Assembly (NCBI GenBank): GCA_036847185.1
Contig: DAIUAM010000007.1
Coordinates: 25,418 to 89,417 of the forward strand
DNA from: UBA4738 sp002413305
GTDB lineage: Bacteria; Actinomycetota; UBA4738
DNA length: 64,000 nt
Reading direction: 5' to 3'
Part shown: piece by piece, positions 17,440 through 24,727 of the stretch
Numbering within the stretch: position 1 is the stretch's first letter
How the letters are laid out: each line of letters begins with the position of its first letter
The notes under the pieces: generated by a model
The model's input: only the letters and a program-made list of their open reading frames with translations
Databases searched by the model: none
What the model was told of the DNA's origin: nothing
Program-made: the position numbers and the translations under genes

Positions 17440-17445
17440 CCTGAG

Positions 17446-17988
17446 ATGACCGAAGAATGGGAAGCGCCGCATCCCGCACCGACCGTGCACGAGGACGCGC
17501 CGAGGAAACTGGTGATCTTCGCCTGGAGCGGCGACTTGGACAAGGTCTGGCCGCAGTTGATCCTGGCCACCACCGGCGCGGCGATGGGCATGGAGACCAC
17601 CGTGTTCTTCACGTTCTGGGGCTTGTTCCCGCTGCTCAAGAACGACAAGAAGCACGGCCGGAACCGCCGGCTGACCGGTGAGAACTGGATGCAGAAGATG
17701 CTCTCCTCCATGAACCACGGGGGCACCGAGCACCTGAAGCTCAGCAAGATGAACTTCGCCGGGATGGGGCCGTGGATGATGGGCAAGCTGGCCGACGAGC
17801 ACAAGGTGGCCAGCCCGACCCAGCTCATGGAGTTGGCCCGGGACATGGGTGTTCACATGGTCCCCTGCCAGATGACCATGGACCTGATGGGCGTGGCCCG
17901 CGAGGACCTCATCGACGGGCTCGAGGAGCCCGCCGGAGCGACCAGCGCGCTGCTCGAGGCGCAGGGCGCGATCACGCTGTTCATCTGA
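17446..17988 (+). CDS. DsrE2/DrsE_2-family sulfur carrier, second copy
   Basis: This 180 aa protein is related to the first DsrE but longer. It has a ~20-residue polar N-terminal extension, then KLVIFAWSGDLDKVWPQL, the TGAAMG helix, VFFTFWGLFPLLK, a Met-rich middle (~residues 80-118, KMNFAGMGPWMMG), and VPCQMTMDLMGV with the conserved Cys (~145). This is the DsrE2A-like layout found next to TusA and rhodanese genes in sulfur oxidisers. DsrE2-type proteins are often membrane-associated, and the aromatic TFWGLFPLL patch fits that. The gene starts 6 bp after the second TusA. Persulfide transfer within this operon is the probable role. Confidence 0.85.
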   Translation: MTEEWEAPHPAPTVHEDAPRKLVIFAWSGDLDKVWPQLILATTGAAMGMETTVFFTFWGLFPLLKNDKKHGRNRRLTGENWMQKMLSSMNHGGTEHLKLSKMNFAGMGPWMMGKLADEHKVASPTQLMELARDMGVHMVPCQMTMDLMGVAREDLIDGLEEPAGATSALLEAQGAITLFI

Positions 17989-18066
17989 CGCCGCCAGGGC
18001 GACCTCGCGACGCAGGTCATGGAACGGCCGCGCCCGATGCGGCGCGGCCCGGAAGGGGGGTTCGTG

Positions 18067-19077
18067 ATGCACACATGGCAGCGAAGGACGGCCGGCGCGA
18101 TCGTGGCGGCGGTCGGAGTCTCCTTCATCGTGACGGTGATCGTGAACAGCCTGTTCTCGGTCGGGCCGGCCTTCGAGCGGATGAGTGGCGGGTTCCGACC
18201 CGTCATGAAGCCGGTCCCGATCGCCCAGCTCCAGACCGACCTGAAGGGTCTGTCGGCGGTCAGCACCGAGTTCGGCACGAAGGCCGTCCCGATGCTCTCC
18301 CAGGCCCTGAAGATGGACCCTGCGCAGTTCCAGGCGTTCATGGGCCAGCAGTACCCGGCGGTGGCCAAGGGGATCCAGCAGCTCCCCGCGATCACCCAGC
18401 AGTTCACCGGCGTGGTCGGGACGCTCCAGGCGGAACAGGCCCGGTTCGCCAAGGCCGATGCCATCCCGACGTCCAACCTGCCCGCGACCACCGTGCCGTG
18501 GGGGCTGTTTGCCGCGGGGGTCGTCCTGCTGGCGCTCGGCTTGTTGGTAGCGTTCCGCCCGGTGCGGCTATGGTCCTGGCTGGCGGCGGCCTTCGGTGCG
18601 CTGCTCATCATCGCCTCGTTGGCGATCTCCCTTCCGGGGAAGGCCTCGGCGGCCGACACGATGAACAGCCACCTGAAGCCCGTATACACGGCGCAGATGC
18701 TGACGGGGGCCAAGGGCGCCCTGACGGTGGTCGGCGCCATGGGCACCGAGATGCAGACGAAGATGCTCCCCGCCCTCGGCCAGCAGCTGGGGATGGACCA
18801 GGCGCAGCTCCAGGGCTTCTTCCAGCAGAACCTGCCGGCGATGGCCGCAGGGATGCAGACGATGCCCCAGGCGCTGGGCCGCTTCCAGAACCTGCTGAGG
18901 ACCTTCGACGGGCATCTCGCGGACTACAACACGCTGCAGCCGGTGTCCTTCGTCCCGATCGTGTGGACGATGATCATCGGTGGGGTCGTGGCGCTGTTCG
19001 CGGGGGCATTCGGGCTGGTCGCCCGCCGCAAGCCTGAGATCCAGGAGGTTCCGGTCGCGACGCTCAGGGCCGCATAA
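18067..19077 (+). CDS. Tandem-duplicated four-TM membrane protein, unknown function
   Basis: This 336 aa protein is built as two similar halves. TM1 (~residues 9-28) leads into a helical external domain (~30-145); TM2 (~147-163) and TM3 (~168-188) form a hairpin; a second helical domain (~192-300) leads to TM4 (~302-325). The halves share AQFQAFMGQQYPAVAKGIQQ versus AQLQGFFQQNLPAMAAGMQT, both rich in Gln, Met and Pro. That points to internal duplication of an external helix bundle. No Cys is present, so it is not itself a sulfur carrier. ATG 18067 follows GGAAGGGGGG. It lies 78 bp after the DsrE2 gene on the same strand, so membership in the sulfur operon is likely but unproven. I recognise no family. 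Confidence 0.75.
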   Translation: MHTWQRRTAGAIVAAVGVSFIVTVIVNSLFSVGPAFERMSGGFRPVMKPVPIAQLQTDLKGLSAVSTEFGTKAVPMLSQALKMDPAQFQAFMGQQYPAVAKGIQQLPAITQQFTGVVGTLQAEQARFAKADAIPTSNLPATTVPWGLFAAGVVLLALGLLVAFRPVRLWSWLAAAFGALLIIASLAISLPGKASAADTMNSHLKPVYTAQMLTGAKGALTVVGAMGTEMQTKMLPALGQQLGMDQAQLQGFFQQNLPAMAAGMQTMPQALGRFQNLLRTFDGHLADYNTLQPVSFVPIVWTMIIGGVVALFAGAFGLVARRKPEIQEVPVATLRAA

Positions 19078-19118
19078 AGGCTGCCCTGCTGCGCGGTTCT
19101 TCCCGGGAACGGGACGGG

Positions 19119-19161
19119 GCCGCCGGAAGGCGATGGACTCACCCTCCTTCCTCCCGGCGGC
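19119..19161. terminator. Hairpin between convergent genes
   Basis: GCCGCCGG at 19119-19126 pairs with CCGGCGGC at 19154-19161; AAGG/CCTT inside extends the stem. It lies between the convergent ends of the membrane protein gene and the AAA+ ATPase gene. A short T-run (TTT) follows on the + strand. It probably ends transcription of the sulfur operon. Confidence 0.5.
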
Positions 19162-19203
19162 TCCGTTTCCGTGCGGGTCGATCGGCCGGGTGACCGACGC
19201 CGA

Positions 19204-20646
19204 TCAGCGCGACCGGCCCGAAGCGCCTCCCAGTCCCTCGTACCGGTACGCACCAACGCGGCCGGCGGCTTCGCGGTTCAACCTGCGGGACAGATGGAGG
19301 CCCTCCAGTGCCAGCTCCAGCGCGCTTGCCGCCACCCCCGGCGACTCCTCTTCGACGCCCAGCCGGCCGAGCAACTTGCCGAGACCGGGCAGGTCCCCGA
19401 ATTGCGAGAGGAACTCGGTCGCCGGCTGGAGGTCGGAGGTCTCGGCACCGAACGCGGGGTCGTCGAACCGGGTCAGGAACGGCGCGAAGTCGAACCCGGA
19501 CAGCCGGCGCCGGAAGACCTCGAGGATCGCGTTGCGCAGGGCCCGGAGCAGGATCTCCTCCTCCCGTCCCTCTTCGATCGCGTCGAACTCCACCCGCCCG
19601 AGCGAACCGGACATCGCTGCCGGGAGGTCGACCAGCCGGGGGACGGCCTCTGGCTCGCCGGTCCGGGCCGCGCGCCGGAGCGCAGCGGCCACCAGCGTCT
19701 CAAGGTTCCCGATCGAATAGCGCACGCTGACCCCGCTCCGCTGGTTGATCTGGGGCGAACGCCGGAGCTCCGAGGTGAGCGCGGCGAGCACCTCCTTCAT
19801 GAATGCAGGAACCCGGACCGGGATCGTGCCGGCCGGCCTTCGCACCTCCTGGTCCATGATGGCGATCTCGTCGCCCAGGGTCTCCGGGTAGTGAGTTCGA
19901 ACCTGCGTGCCGAACCGGTCCTTCAACGGCGACACGATCCGGCCGCGGTGTGTGTAGTCCTCCGGGTTCGCCGTGGCGACCAACAGCAGGTCGAGCGGCA
20001 GACGGATCTGATACCCGCGGATCTGCACGTCGCGCTCCTCCAGGATGTTGAACAGGGCCACCTGGATGCGTTCGGGCAGGTCGGGAAGCTCGTTGATGGC
20101 CACGATGCCCCGATGGGTGCGTGGGATCAGGCCGTAGTGGATGGTCAGCTCGTCGGAGAGGTACCGGCCCTCTGCCACCCGGATCGGGTCGACGTCGCCG
20201 ATCAGGTCGGCCACGCTCGTATCGGGGGTGGCCAGCTTCTCCGCGTACCGGCGATCCCGCGGCAACCAGTCGATCGGCACGGCGTCGCCTTCGACGTCCA
20301 CCAGCGCCCGGCACCGCGCGCAGATCGGGCGGAAGGGATGGTCGTTGACCTCGCACCCGGCGACCACGGGGGTGAACGGGTCCAGGAGGTCGACCAGGTG
20401 GCGGATCAGGCGGGTCTTCGCCTGGCCGCGCTCCCCGAGCATCACGATGTCGTGGCCGGCCAGGATGCCCCGCTCCAAGGCCGGCAGGACGCTGTCCTCG
20501 TAGCCGAAGATCGACGGGAACAGCGGCTGGCCGGCCTCCATCCGCATCAGCAGGTTGCCGCGTAGCTCATCCTTCACGCTGCGGTCGGCGAAGCCCGAGG
20601 CGCGCAGCTCCCCGATGGTGGTTGCGTACGGAGCCGGATCGGACAT
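19204..20646 (-). CDS. MoxR/Mg-chelatase subunit I-like AAA+ ATPase
   Basis: This 480 aa protein has an AAA+ core at ~residues 45-300. It shows a Walker A-type loop MLGERGQAKTRLIRHL (~69-84), Walker B IVAINELPDLP (Glu in place of the usual second Asp), sensor-1 ATANPEDYTHRGRI and arginine-finger region PLKDRFGTQVRTHYPE. A Cys cluster, CEVNDHPFRPICARC (~98-112), looks like a small zinc-binding insert that is typical of the Rv0958 group. The helical C-terminal ~180 residues form the lid. These ATPases work with VWA proteins such as the one at 6502-8430. The start at 20646 lacks a strong ribosome site. The call as family member is firm; the client is unknown. Confidence 0.85.
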   Translation of the reverse strand: MSDPAPYATTIGELRASGFADRSVKDELRGNLLMRMEAGQPLFPSIFGYEDSVLPALERGILAGHDIVMLGERGQAKTRLIRHLVDLLDPFTPVVAGCEVNDHPFRPICARCRALVDVEGDAVPIDWLPRDRRYAEKLATPDTSVADLIGDVDPIRVAEGRYLSDELTIHYGLIPRTHRGIVAINELPDLPERIQVALFNILEERDVQIRGYQIRLPLDLLLVATANPEDYTHRGRIVSPLKDRFGTQVRTHYPETLGDEIAIMDQEVRRPAGTIPVRVPAFMKEVLAALTSELRRSPQINQRSGVSVRYSIGNLETLVAAALRRAARTGEPEAVPRLVDLPAAMSGSLGRVEFDAIEEGREEEILLRALRNAILEVFRRRLSGFDFAPFLTRFDDPAFGAETSDLQPATEFLSQFGDLPGLGKLLGRLGVEEESPGVAASALELALEGLHLSRRLNREAAGRVGAYRYEGLGGASGRSR

Positions 20647-20695
20647 CGCCAGACCAGGGTACCCCGGCCGGCTCGAAACGGGTCCCCGCCCTCGG

Positions 20696-21595
20696 TCAGC
20701 CGGTCAGGTACCGGACGTCGTTGGCGATCTCCAGAAGGAGCGGCTGGTACAGCGGCGAGTCCGAGTGGATGGCGACCTCGAACGTGAACGCCCCCTGCGT
20801 CCACGCCAGGACGGTGTCGCCGTCGAGGTAGAAGGCGCCCCTGCCTCGGCAGATGAAGAAAAGGGCGGGACTGGACCCGACGCTGTCGGGGACGATCGTC
20901 TCGCGCGCGGGGCACCCCAGGCCCGCTTCGAGCGGAGGTGGCCTGGACGTTCTGAACGCGATCACGAACAGCGGGTCCGAGCTGATGCTCGAGCCCGCCG
21001 GCGCCTTGAAGTTCGCCTCCCCGAAGACGAAGGCGTGGTCCGCGAGACAACCCAGAGCGATGGTGTTGATGCCGTTCCCGCAGCTCGGGAGTGGGTCGCC
21101 CGAGAACGGCTCGGGAAGGACCGTCGGACACGGGACGGTCAGCCGGAGGTCGTGGGCCGCCGCGTCGCACGAACCGGCTAACGCCGGCGGGGCGGGGACG
21201 AGGTAGATCCCTCCGACGTACAGGTCGCCGGCGGGCGGCGGGACCTGGGCGTATCCCTGCACGTCCGCTTCGACGTTCGTGGCGAAGCACCGGGCCGGGC
21301 GGATGGTGTCCGGCGGCGGCGCGGGATGGTTGGGCGGGTAGTACCGGCGTGGGGTCACGTACGCCGCTAAGGGAGCGACCGGCGGGCAGAGGTAGTGGCC
21401 GCCGTTGTCGATCGGCGTCTGGCCCGGTCGGGTCGGCACCGCCTGTGGCGAACTCGTGGCCGACAGGTTCGGTTCTGGGGGCAGCGCGCCGCGGGGCGAG
21501 GCCAGCCGAAGGGCGCCCCATCCGGCCGCCACGGCCAGCGCCGTGGCTCCGGCCCGACCGGCCCTCGTGTTGATCAGCTCGCCGAATCCCCGCAC
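20696..21595 (-). CDS. Cys-rich secreted or membrane-anchored protein, unknown
   Basis: This 299 aa protein starts with a short basic segment and a hydrophobic stretch (~residues 15-32, GATALAVAAGWGALRL) that serves as signal peptide or anchor. A Pro/Ser-rich linker follows, then an external domain with about nine cysteines (e.g. HYLCPP, ARCFAT, GSCDAA, LPSCGNG, GLGCPAR, FFICRGRG), likely paired as disulfides. I recognise no family. The GTG start at 21595 is set by GGGAGG at 21605-21610. An in-frame extension to 21790 exists but overlaps the ECF sigma promoter and start. It is divergent from that sigma factor, with ~127 bp between starts, so it may belong to its regulon. Confidence 0.6.
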   Translation of the reverse strand: MRGFGELINTRAGRAGATALAVAAGWGALRLASPRGALPPEPNLSATSSPQAVPTRPGQTPIDNGGHYLCPPVAPLAAYVTPRRYYPPNHPAPPPDTIRPARCFATNVEADVQGYAQVPPPAGDLYVGGIYLVPAPPALAGSCDAAAHDLRLTVPCPTVLPEPFSGDPLPSCGNGINTIALGCLADHAFVFGEANFKAPAGSSISSDPLFVIAFRTSRPPPLEAGLGCPARETIVPDSVGSSPALFFICRGRGAFYLDGDTVLAWTQGAFTFEVAIHSDSPLYQPLLLEIANDVRYLTG

Positions 21596-21722
21596 CGACC
21601 GCCGCCTCCCGCCGGGTGGAACCCCGCCCGGATTGTGACGCACCGGGTGGCAAAGGGAATGCTGTCCCGGGGAGAACCGGCGCGGTCGCAACCATTTCGA
21701 CCCGGATATGCGTCCTGGTTGC

Positions 21723-22250
21723 ATGCGTTCGTCCATGCTGAGCACCACGGTGGAGGTTCGGGAGGAAGAAGAGGGCGGGCGGCTGGGCACGCTGTACCGC
21801 CGCCACGCCGATCGGGCGATCCGGCTCGCGTACCTGCTGACCGGCGACCGCGGCCTGGCCGAGGACCTCGTGCAGGACGCCTTCGTGAAGCTCGCCAGGC
21901 GGCTGGCCCACCTGCGGGACCCGGATGCGTTCGACGCCTATCTGCGTCGAACCGTGGTGAACCTGGCGAACTCGCACTTCCGGCGCAAGCGGCTCGAGCG
22001 CGCGTACGTGGAGCGCTTGAAGCAGGCGCCGTCGCCCGAGGTCGAGGCCGACGACCCGGGCATGCGCGACGACCTGTGGCGCAGGCTCCAGGCGCTCCCG
22101 GAGCGCCAGCGCGCCGCGCTGATCCTGCGATTCTACGAGGACCTGTCCGAGCAGCGCATCGCGGACGTCCTCGGGTGCCGGCCGGGCACGGTGAAGTCCC
22201 TCCTCTCCCGTGGGCTCGAGAGGCTTCGGGGAGGCATGAGAGGTGAGTGA
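21723..22250 (+). CDS. ECF RNA polymerase sigma factor (SigE-like group)
   Basis: This ~175 aa sigma factor has region 2 with LYRRHADRAIRLAYLLTGD (~residues 24-42) and LAEDLVQDAFVKLARR. Region 4 has LPERQRAALILRFYEDLSEQ and the HTH IADVLGCRPGTVKSLLSRGL. The LAYLLTGDxxxAEDLVQ wording is that of actinobacterial SigE-family ECFs. The start is uncertain: ATG 21723 and ATG 21735 are both possible and neither has a clear ribosome site, so a leaderless transcript is likely. It overlaps the next gene (probable partner) by 8 bp, which suggests translational coupling of sigma and its regulator. The inducing signal is not evident. Confidence 0.88.
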   Translation: MRSSMLSTTVEVREEEEGGRLGTLYRRHADRAIRLAYLLTGDRGLAEDLVQDAFVKLARRLAHLRDPDAFDAYLRRTVVNLANSHFRRKRLERAYVERLKQAPSPEVEADDPGMRDDLWRRLQALPERQRAALILRFYEDLSEQRIADVLGCRPGTVKSLLSRGLERLRGGMRGE

Positions 22251-22980
22251 GATGCAGGACTTGGACGAACTTCGCGAGCTGTTGCAGGGCAAGGCCGAAT
22301 CGCTCCCGCCCGCCGGTCCGGCGCCCAGGCCGATGCTCCGGCGGGCCCGGCGCCGGGTCGCCGCGACGGTCACGACCGGACTGCTGGTCCTGGCCGCGGC
22401 GGCGTTCGGCTCCTACGCGGGGATCACCGCGCTGGCTGATCGTCCTCTGCGGCAGGGTCCCGCGGGCCGCAGCCCGACGCCGTCGGTCGGTGTGTCCGCT
22501 CCGTCGCCGAGCGGCTCGCCGGTCCCGCCGCTGCTTCGCGTGTGCGCCGCCGACGATCTCACCGGGCAGGCGGAGCTGAACGGCGCCGCCGGCTCCCAGG
22601 TCGGATCCCTGAGGTTCCTCGTGTCGTGGGACACGCAGTGCTCACTGACCGGGCGGCCGACGGTCTCCCTGGTCGCCCCGGATGGCAGCACGATCTCGAT
22701 CCAGACCACGGACGCCGATCCCTGGTGGAAGATGAACGCGCAGCCCGAACCGGCCGGATGGCCGACGACCGTGGTGTCGAAGAGCGCCTCCTCGGTGATC
22801 CGCTTCCGCTGGTCGAATGGGTGCGGGGTCCCGCAGGGTTCGCATTGGTCGGTGCAGCTGCGGATCAGCGGGAGCAGCGTCGCGATTCCCGTTGGGGACA
22901 TCCCCGGCTGCAACGGCCCCGGGAGCCCCATCACAATCGAGGTCGGGCCCTTCGAACCGGGGTCGGACGCGACCCCGTAA
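22243..22980 (+). CDS. Single-TM membrane protein, putative sigma-factor partner with DUF4232-like domain
   Basis: This 245 aa protein has a cytoplasmic N-terminus of ~40 residues ending in a basic patch (RRARRRV) and one TM helix (~residues 44-62). A Ser/Pro-rich linker (~75-100) follows, then an extracytoplasmic domain with four Cys (VCAADD, TQCSLTGRP, SNGCGVP, PGCNGPG) and Trp, resembling DUF4232 secreted domains. The overlap with the sigma gene suggests it works as anti-sigma or signal receptor, but the cytoplasmic part has no ZAS zinc motif (HxxxCxxC). GTG 22243 has GGGAGG eight bases upstream; ATG 22252 is an alternative. The sigma-regulating role is inferred from context. Confidence 0.65.
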   Translation: MSEMQDLDELRELLQGKAESLPPAGPAPRPMLRRARRRVAATVTTGLLVLAAAAFGSYAGITALADRPLRQGPAGRSPTPSVGVSAPSPSGSPVPPLLRVCAADDLTGQAELNGAAGSQVGSLRFLVSWDTQCSLTGRPTVSLVAPDGSTISIQTTDADPWWKMNAQPEPAGWPTTVVSKSASSVIRFRWSNGCGVPQGSHWSVQLRISGSSVAIPVGDIPGCNGPGSPITIEVGPFEPGSDATP

Positions 22981-23000
22981 GGCCTTCCGGGCTGGCCCCG

Positions 23001-23030
23001 CCGGGCGCCATCGGCAACAATGGCGCCCGG
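23001..23030. repeat. Perfect 11-bp inverted repeat abutting a start codon
   Basis: CCGGGCGCCAT (23001-23011) and ATGGCGCCCGG (23020-23030) are exact inverted copies around the 8-nt loop CGGCAACA. The repeat ends one base before ATG 23032 of the creatininase-family gene and begins 20 bp after the preceding stop. There is no T-tract, so it suits an operator or 5' RNA hairpin better than a classical terminator. Confidence 0.75.
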
Positions 23031-23031
23031 C

Positions 23032-23847
23032 ATGTGGTCCGAACCGCTCCTGTACGAACGCCTGAGCTGGCCGGAGGTTCGGCGCGCGGCGGCCGAGGAC
23101 CGCGTCGCGCTGATCCCCGTCGCGACGCTCGAGGACCACGGCCCGCACCTCCCCGTCGACTGCGACCTGCGGATCGTGTCCGAGATCTGCAGGCGGGCAG
23201 CTGCAGCGGCGCCGACGGAGACCGTGCTGCTGCCCCCTATCCCCCATGGCTACGACCCGCACCACATGGACTTCCCTGGCGCGCTCACGATCGGCTGGGA
23301 CACGTTCACCCGGTACTGCCGCGATGTCGGTTCGTCGCTGGCCCGCCACGGCTTCACCCGGATGCTGTACCTGAACGGGCACGGTTCGAACCAGAACCTC
23401 GTGGAGACCGCGGCGCGGCTGGTCAACGTCGAACACCCCGGGGTGCTGGCGGCGGCGGCCTTCTATCTGACCTCGCCCGAAGGTCTGGCGGAGGTGGAAC
23501 GGGTCCGGGAGTCGACCCGCGGCGGGATCGGACACGCCTGCGAGCTGGAGACCTCGATCTACCTGGCCATCGACCCCGGCGCGGTCGAAATGTCGAAGGC
23601 CGTCGACGAACGCAACCCGAACGAGACCGAGCACGCGTGGTTCGACTGGTCGGACGGCTCGCTGAAGGTGATGCCGTGGTGGTCTTCCTTCAGCGTGACG
23701 GGCGTGCACGGGGACGCGACGAAGGCGACTGCCGAGAAGGGCCGCCGGCTCCTGGATGCGGCCGTCGAGGAGTGCGTGGCCTACGTCCGCGAGCTCAGGT
23801 CGATGCGGCTTCCGGAGCGGCGTCAGCCGAAGGAAACGCCCGGTTGA
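23032..23847 (+). CDS. Creatininase-family amidohydrolase
   Basis: This 271 aa protein carries the metal-ligand pattern of the creatininase/MftE/FAPy-deformylase family: E34 and H36 in TLEDHGPHLPVDCD, D45, H117 in YLNGHGSNQN, and a Glu in GHACELETS. The enzymes are cytoplasmic and hydrolyse amide bonds of small cyclic or formyl compounds, or trim peptides in mycofactocin maturation. No mycofactocin genes are visible here, so the substrate is open. An ATG at 23020 is in frame but lies inside the right arm of the palindrome. ATG 23032 keeps the ligand spacing seen in known creatininases. Convergent with the UbiA-like gene 4 bp downstream. Confidence 0.85.
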   Translation: MWSEPLLYERLSWPEVRRAAAEDRVALIPVATLEDHGPHLPVDCDLRIVSEICRRAAAAAPTETVLLPPIPHGYDPHHMDFPGALTIGWDTFTRYCRDVGSSLARHGFTRMLYLNGHGSNQNLVETAARLVNVEHPGVLAAAAFYLTSPEGLAEVERVRESTRGGIGHACELETSIYLAIDPGAVEMSKAVDERNPNETEHAWFDWSDGSLKVMPWWSSFSVTGVHGDATKATAEKGRRLLDAAVEECVAYVRELRSMRLPERRQPKETPG

Positions 23848-23850
23848 AGC

Positions 23851-24684
23851 TCAGGCGAGCCGCGCGGCGACCAGCCCGGCCGCCAGCAGCATCACGCCGA
23901 ACGACATCGCCCGAAGGGCGGCTTCCGGGGCGATTCGAAGCGCCGACTCGTCGATCGGCAGCTCGGTGCCGTCCTTCAGCACCATGACCCCGTCGACGTA
24001 GGCGACCCGGCGTCGGAGGTACCGGACCGGGGTGGAGAGGCGCCGCTGGGCGGCCGACAGCAGCACACATCCGCCAGCCACCAGCCCGGCGGGCCACCGC
24101 AGCGAGCCACCCATGGCGAAGTACCCGGTCACCGCGGGGAACCCTCCCCAGGCCACCGCGAACCAGAAGTCCGTGTGGAACCAGCCGCCGAACAGCTCCG
24201 CGTTGTAGGCGATCAGCAGGAACATGCCGGTGCCGATGAACACGCCGAACCACGCGGAGACCGCGATCGCGCCGAGGACCCCGAGGACCATGGCCCCGAC
24301 CAGACCGCCCAGCGCCAGGCCCTGCAGCACCCGCTCGGGGATCTTCGTGCCCAGCGGGCGCCCGGCGAGTTCGTCCAGCGCGTGCGCCGAGATCCCCACG
24401 CCCAGGAAGAACGCCAGGAGGCTCCAGGCGAGGTGCGCGCTGCTGAACCCCGGTGCGACGGCCGCCCCGATCGCCACGTAGGCCAGGTGCCAGCCGGTGT
24501 ACGGAGGGTGCAGGAGCGTCCAATAGTCGCGCCACCCCCCGGGACGCATGGCGTAGAAGGCGGCCTGGCGTTGCTCGGTGGGGATCGGGGAGGGGGTCCG
24601 GTCGATGACGACCGGCTCACGGTCGCCCCGGTCGATGATCAGCGGTCCGGTGTCCGGATGGTCGCGGACCACGGACGGCTCCAT
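23851..24684 (-). CDS. UbiA-like prenyltransferase-family membrane protein (tentative)
   Basis: This ~277 aa protein has a polar N-terminus of ~60 residues and about seven or eight TM helices. The segment SAHALDELAGRPLGTKIP sits where UbiA enzymes keep their first Asp-rich motif (NDxxDxxxD...RPL), and YNAELFGGWFHTD resembles the second. The Asp-rich motifs are incomplete, so catalysis is uncertain. The gene directly follows a UbiE-type methyltransferase on the same strand, which fits quinone or lipid metabolism. GTG 24735, overlapping that gene, is also possible but has its ribosome site too close. ATG 24684 follows GAGGAACGGGAG. Confidence 0.6.
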   Translation of the reverse strand: MEPSVVRDHPDTGPLIIDRGDREPVVIDRTPSPIPTEQRQAAFYAMRPGGWRDYWTLLHPPYTGWHLAYVAIGAAVAPGFSSAHLAWSLLAFFLGVGISAHALDELAGRPLGTKIPERVLQGLALGGLVGAMVLGVLGAIAVSAWFGVFIGTGMFLLIAYNAELFGGWFHTDFWFAVAWGGFPAVTGYFAMGGSLRWPAGLVAGGCVLLSAAQRRLSTPVRYLRRRVAYVDGVMVLKDGTELPIDESALRIAPEAALRAMSFGVMLLAAGLVAARLA

Positions 24685-24727
24685 CTCCCGTTCCTCGGCC
24701 GTCAGGCGGCCACGCTCGTCCCCCCGG

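Noticed and set aside
19171..20565. Plus-strand ORF opposite the MoxR-like ATPase
   Set aside because: No domain or ribosome site; the minus-strand gene has complete AAA+ motifs.
21596..21790. Upstream extension of the Cys-rich secreted protein
   Set aside because: It overlaps the divergent sigma gene start and skips a well-placed GGGAGG site before GTG 21595.
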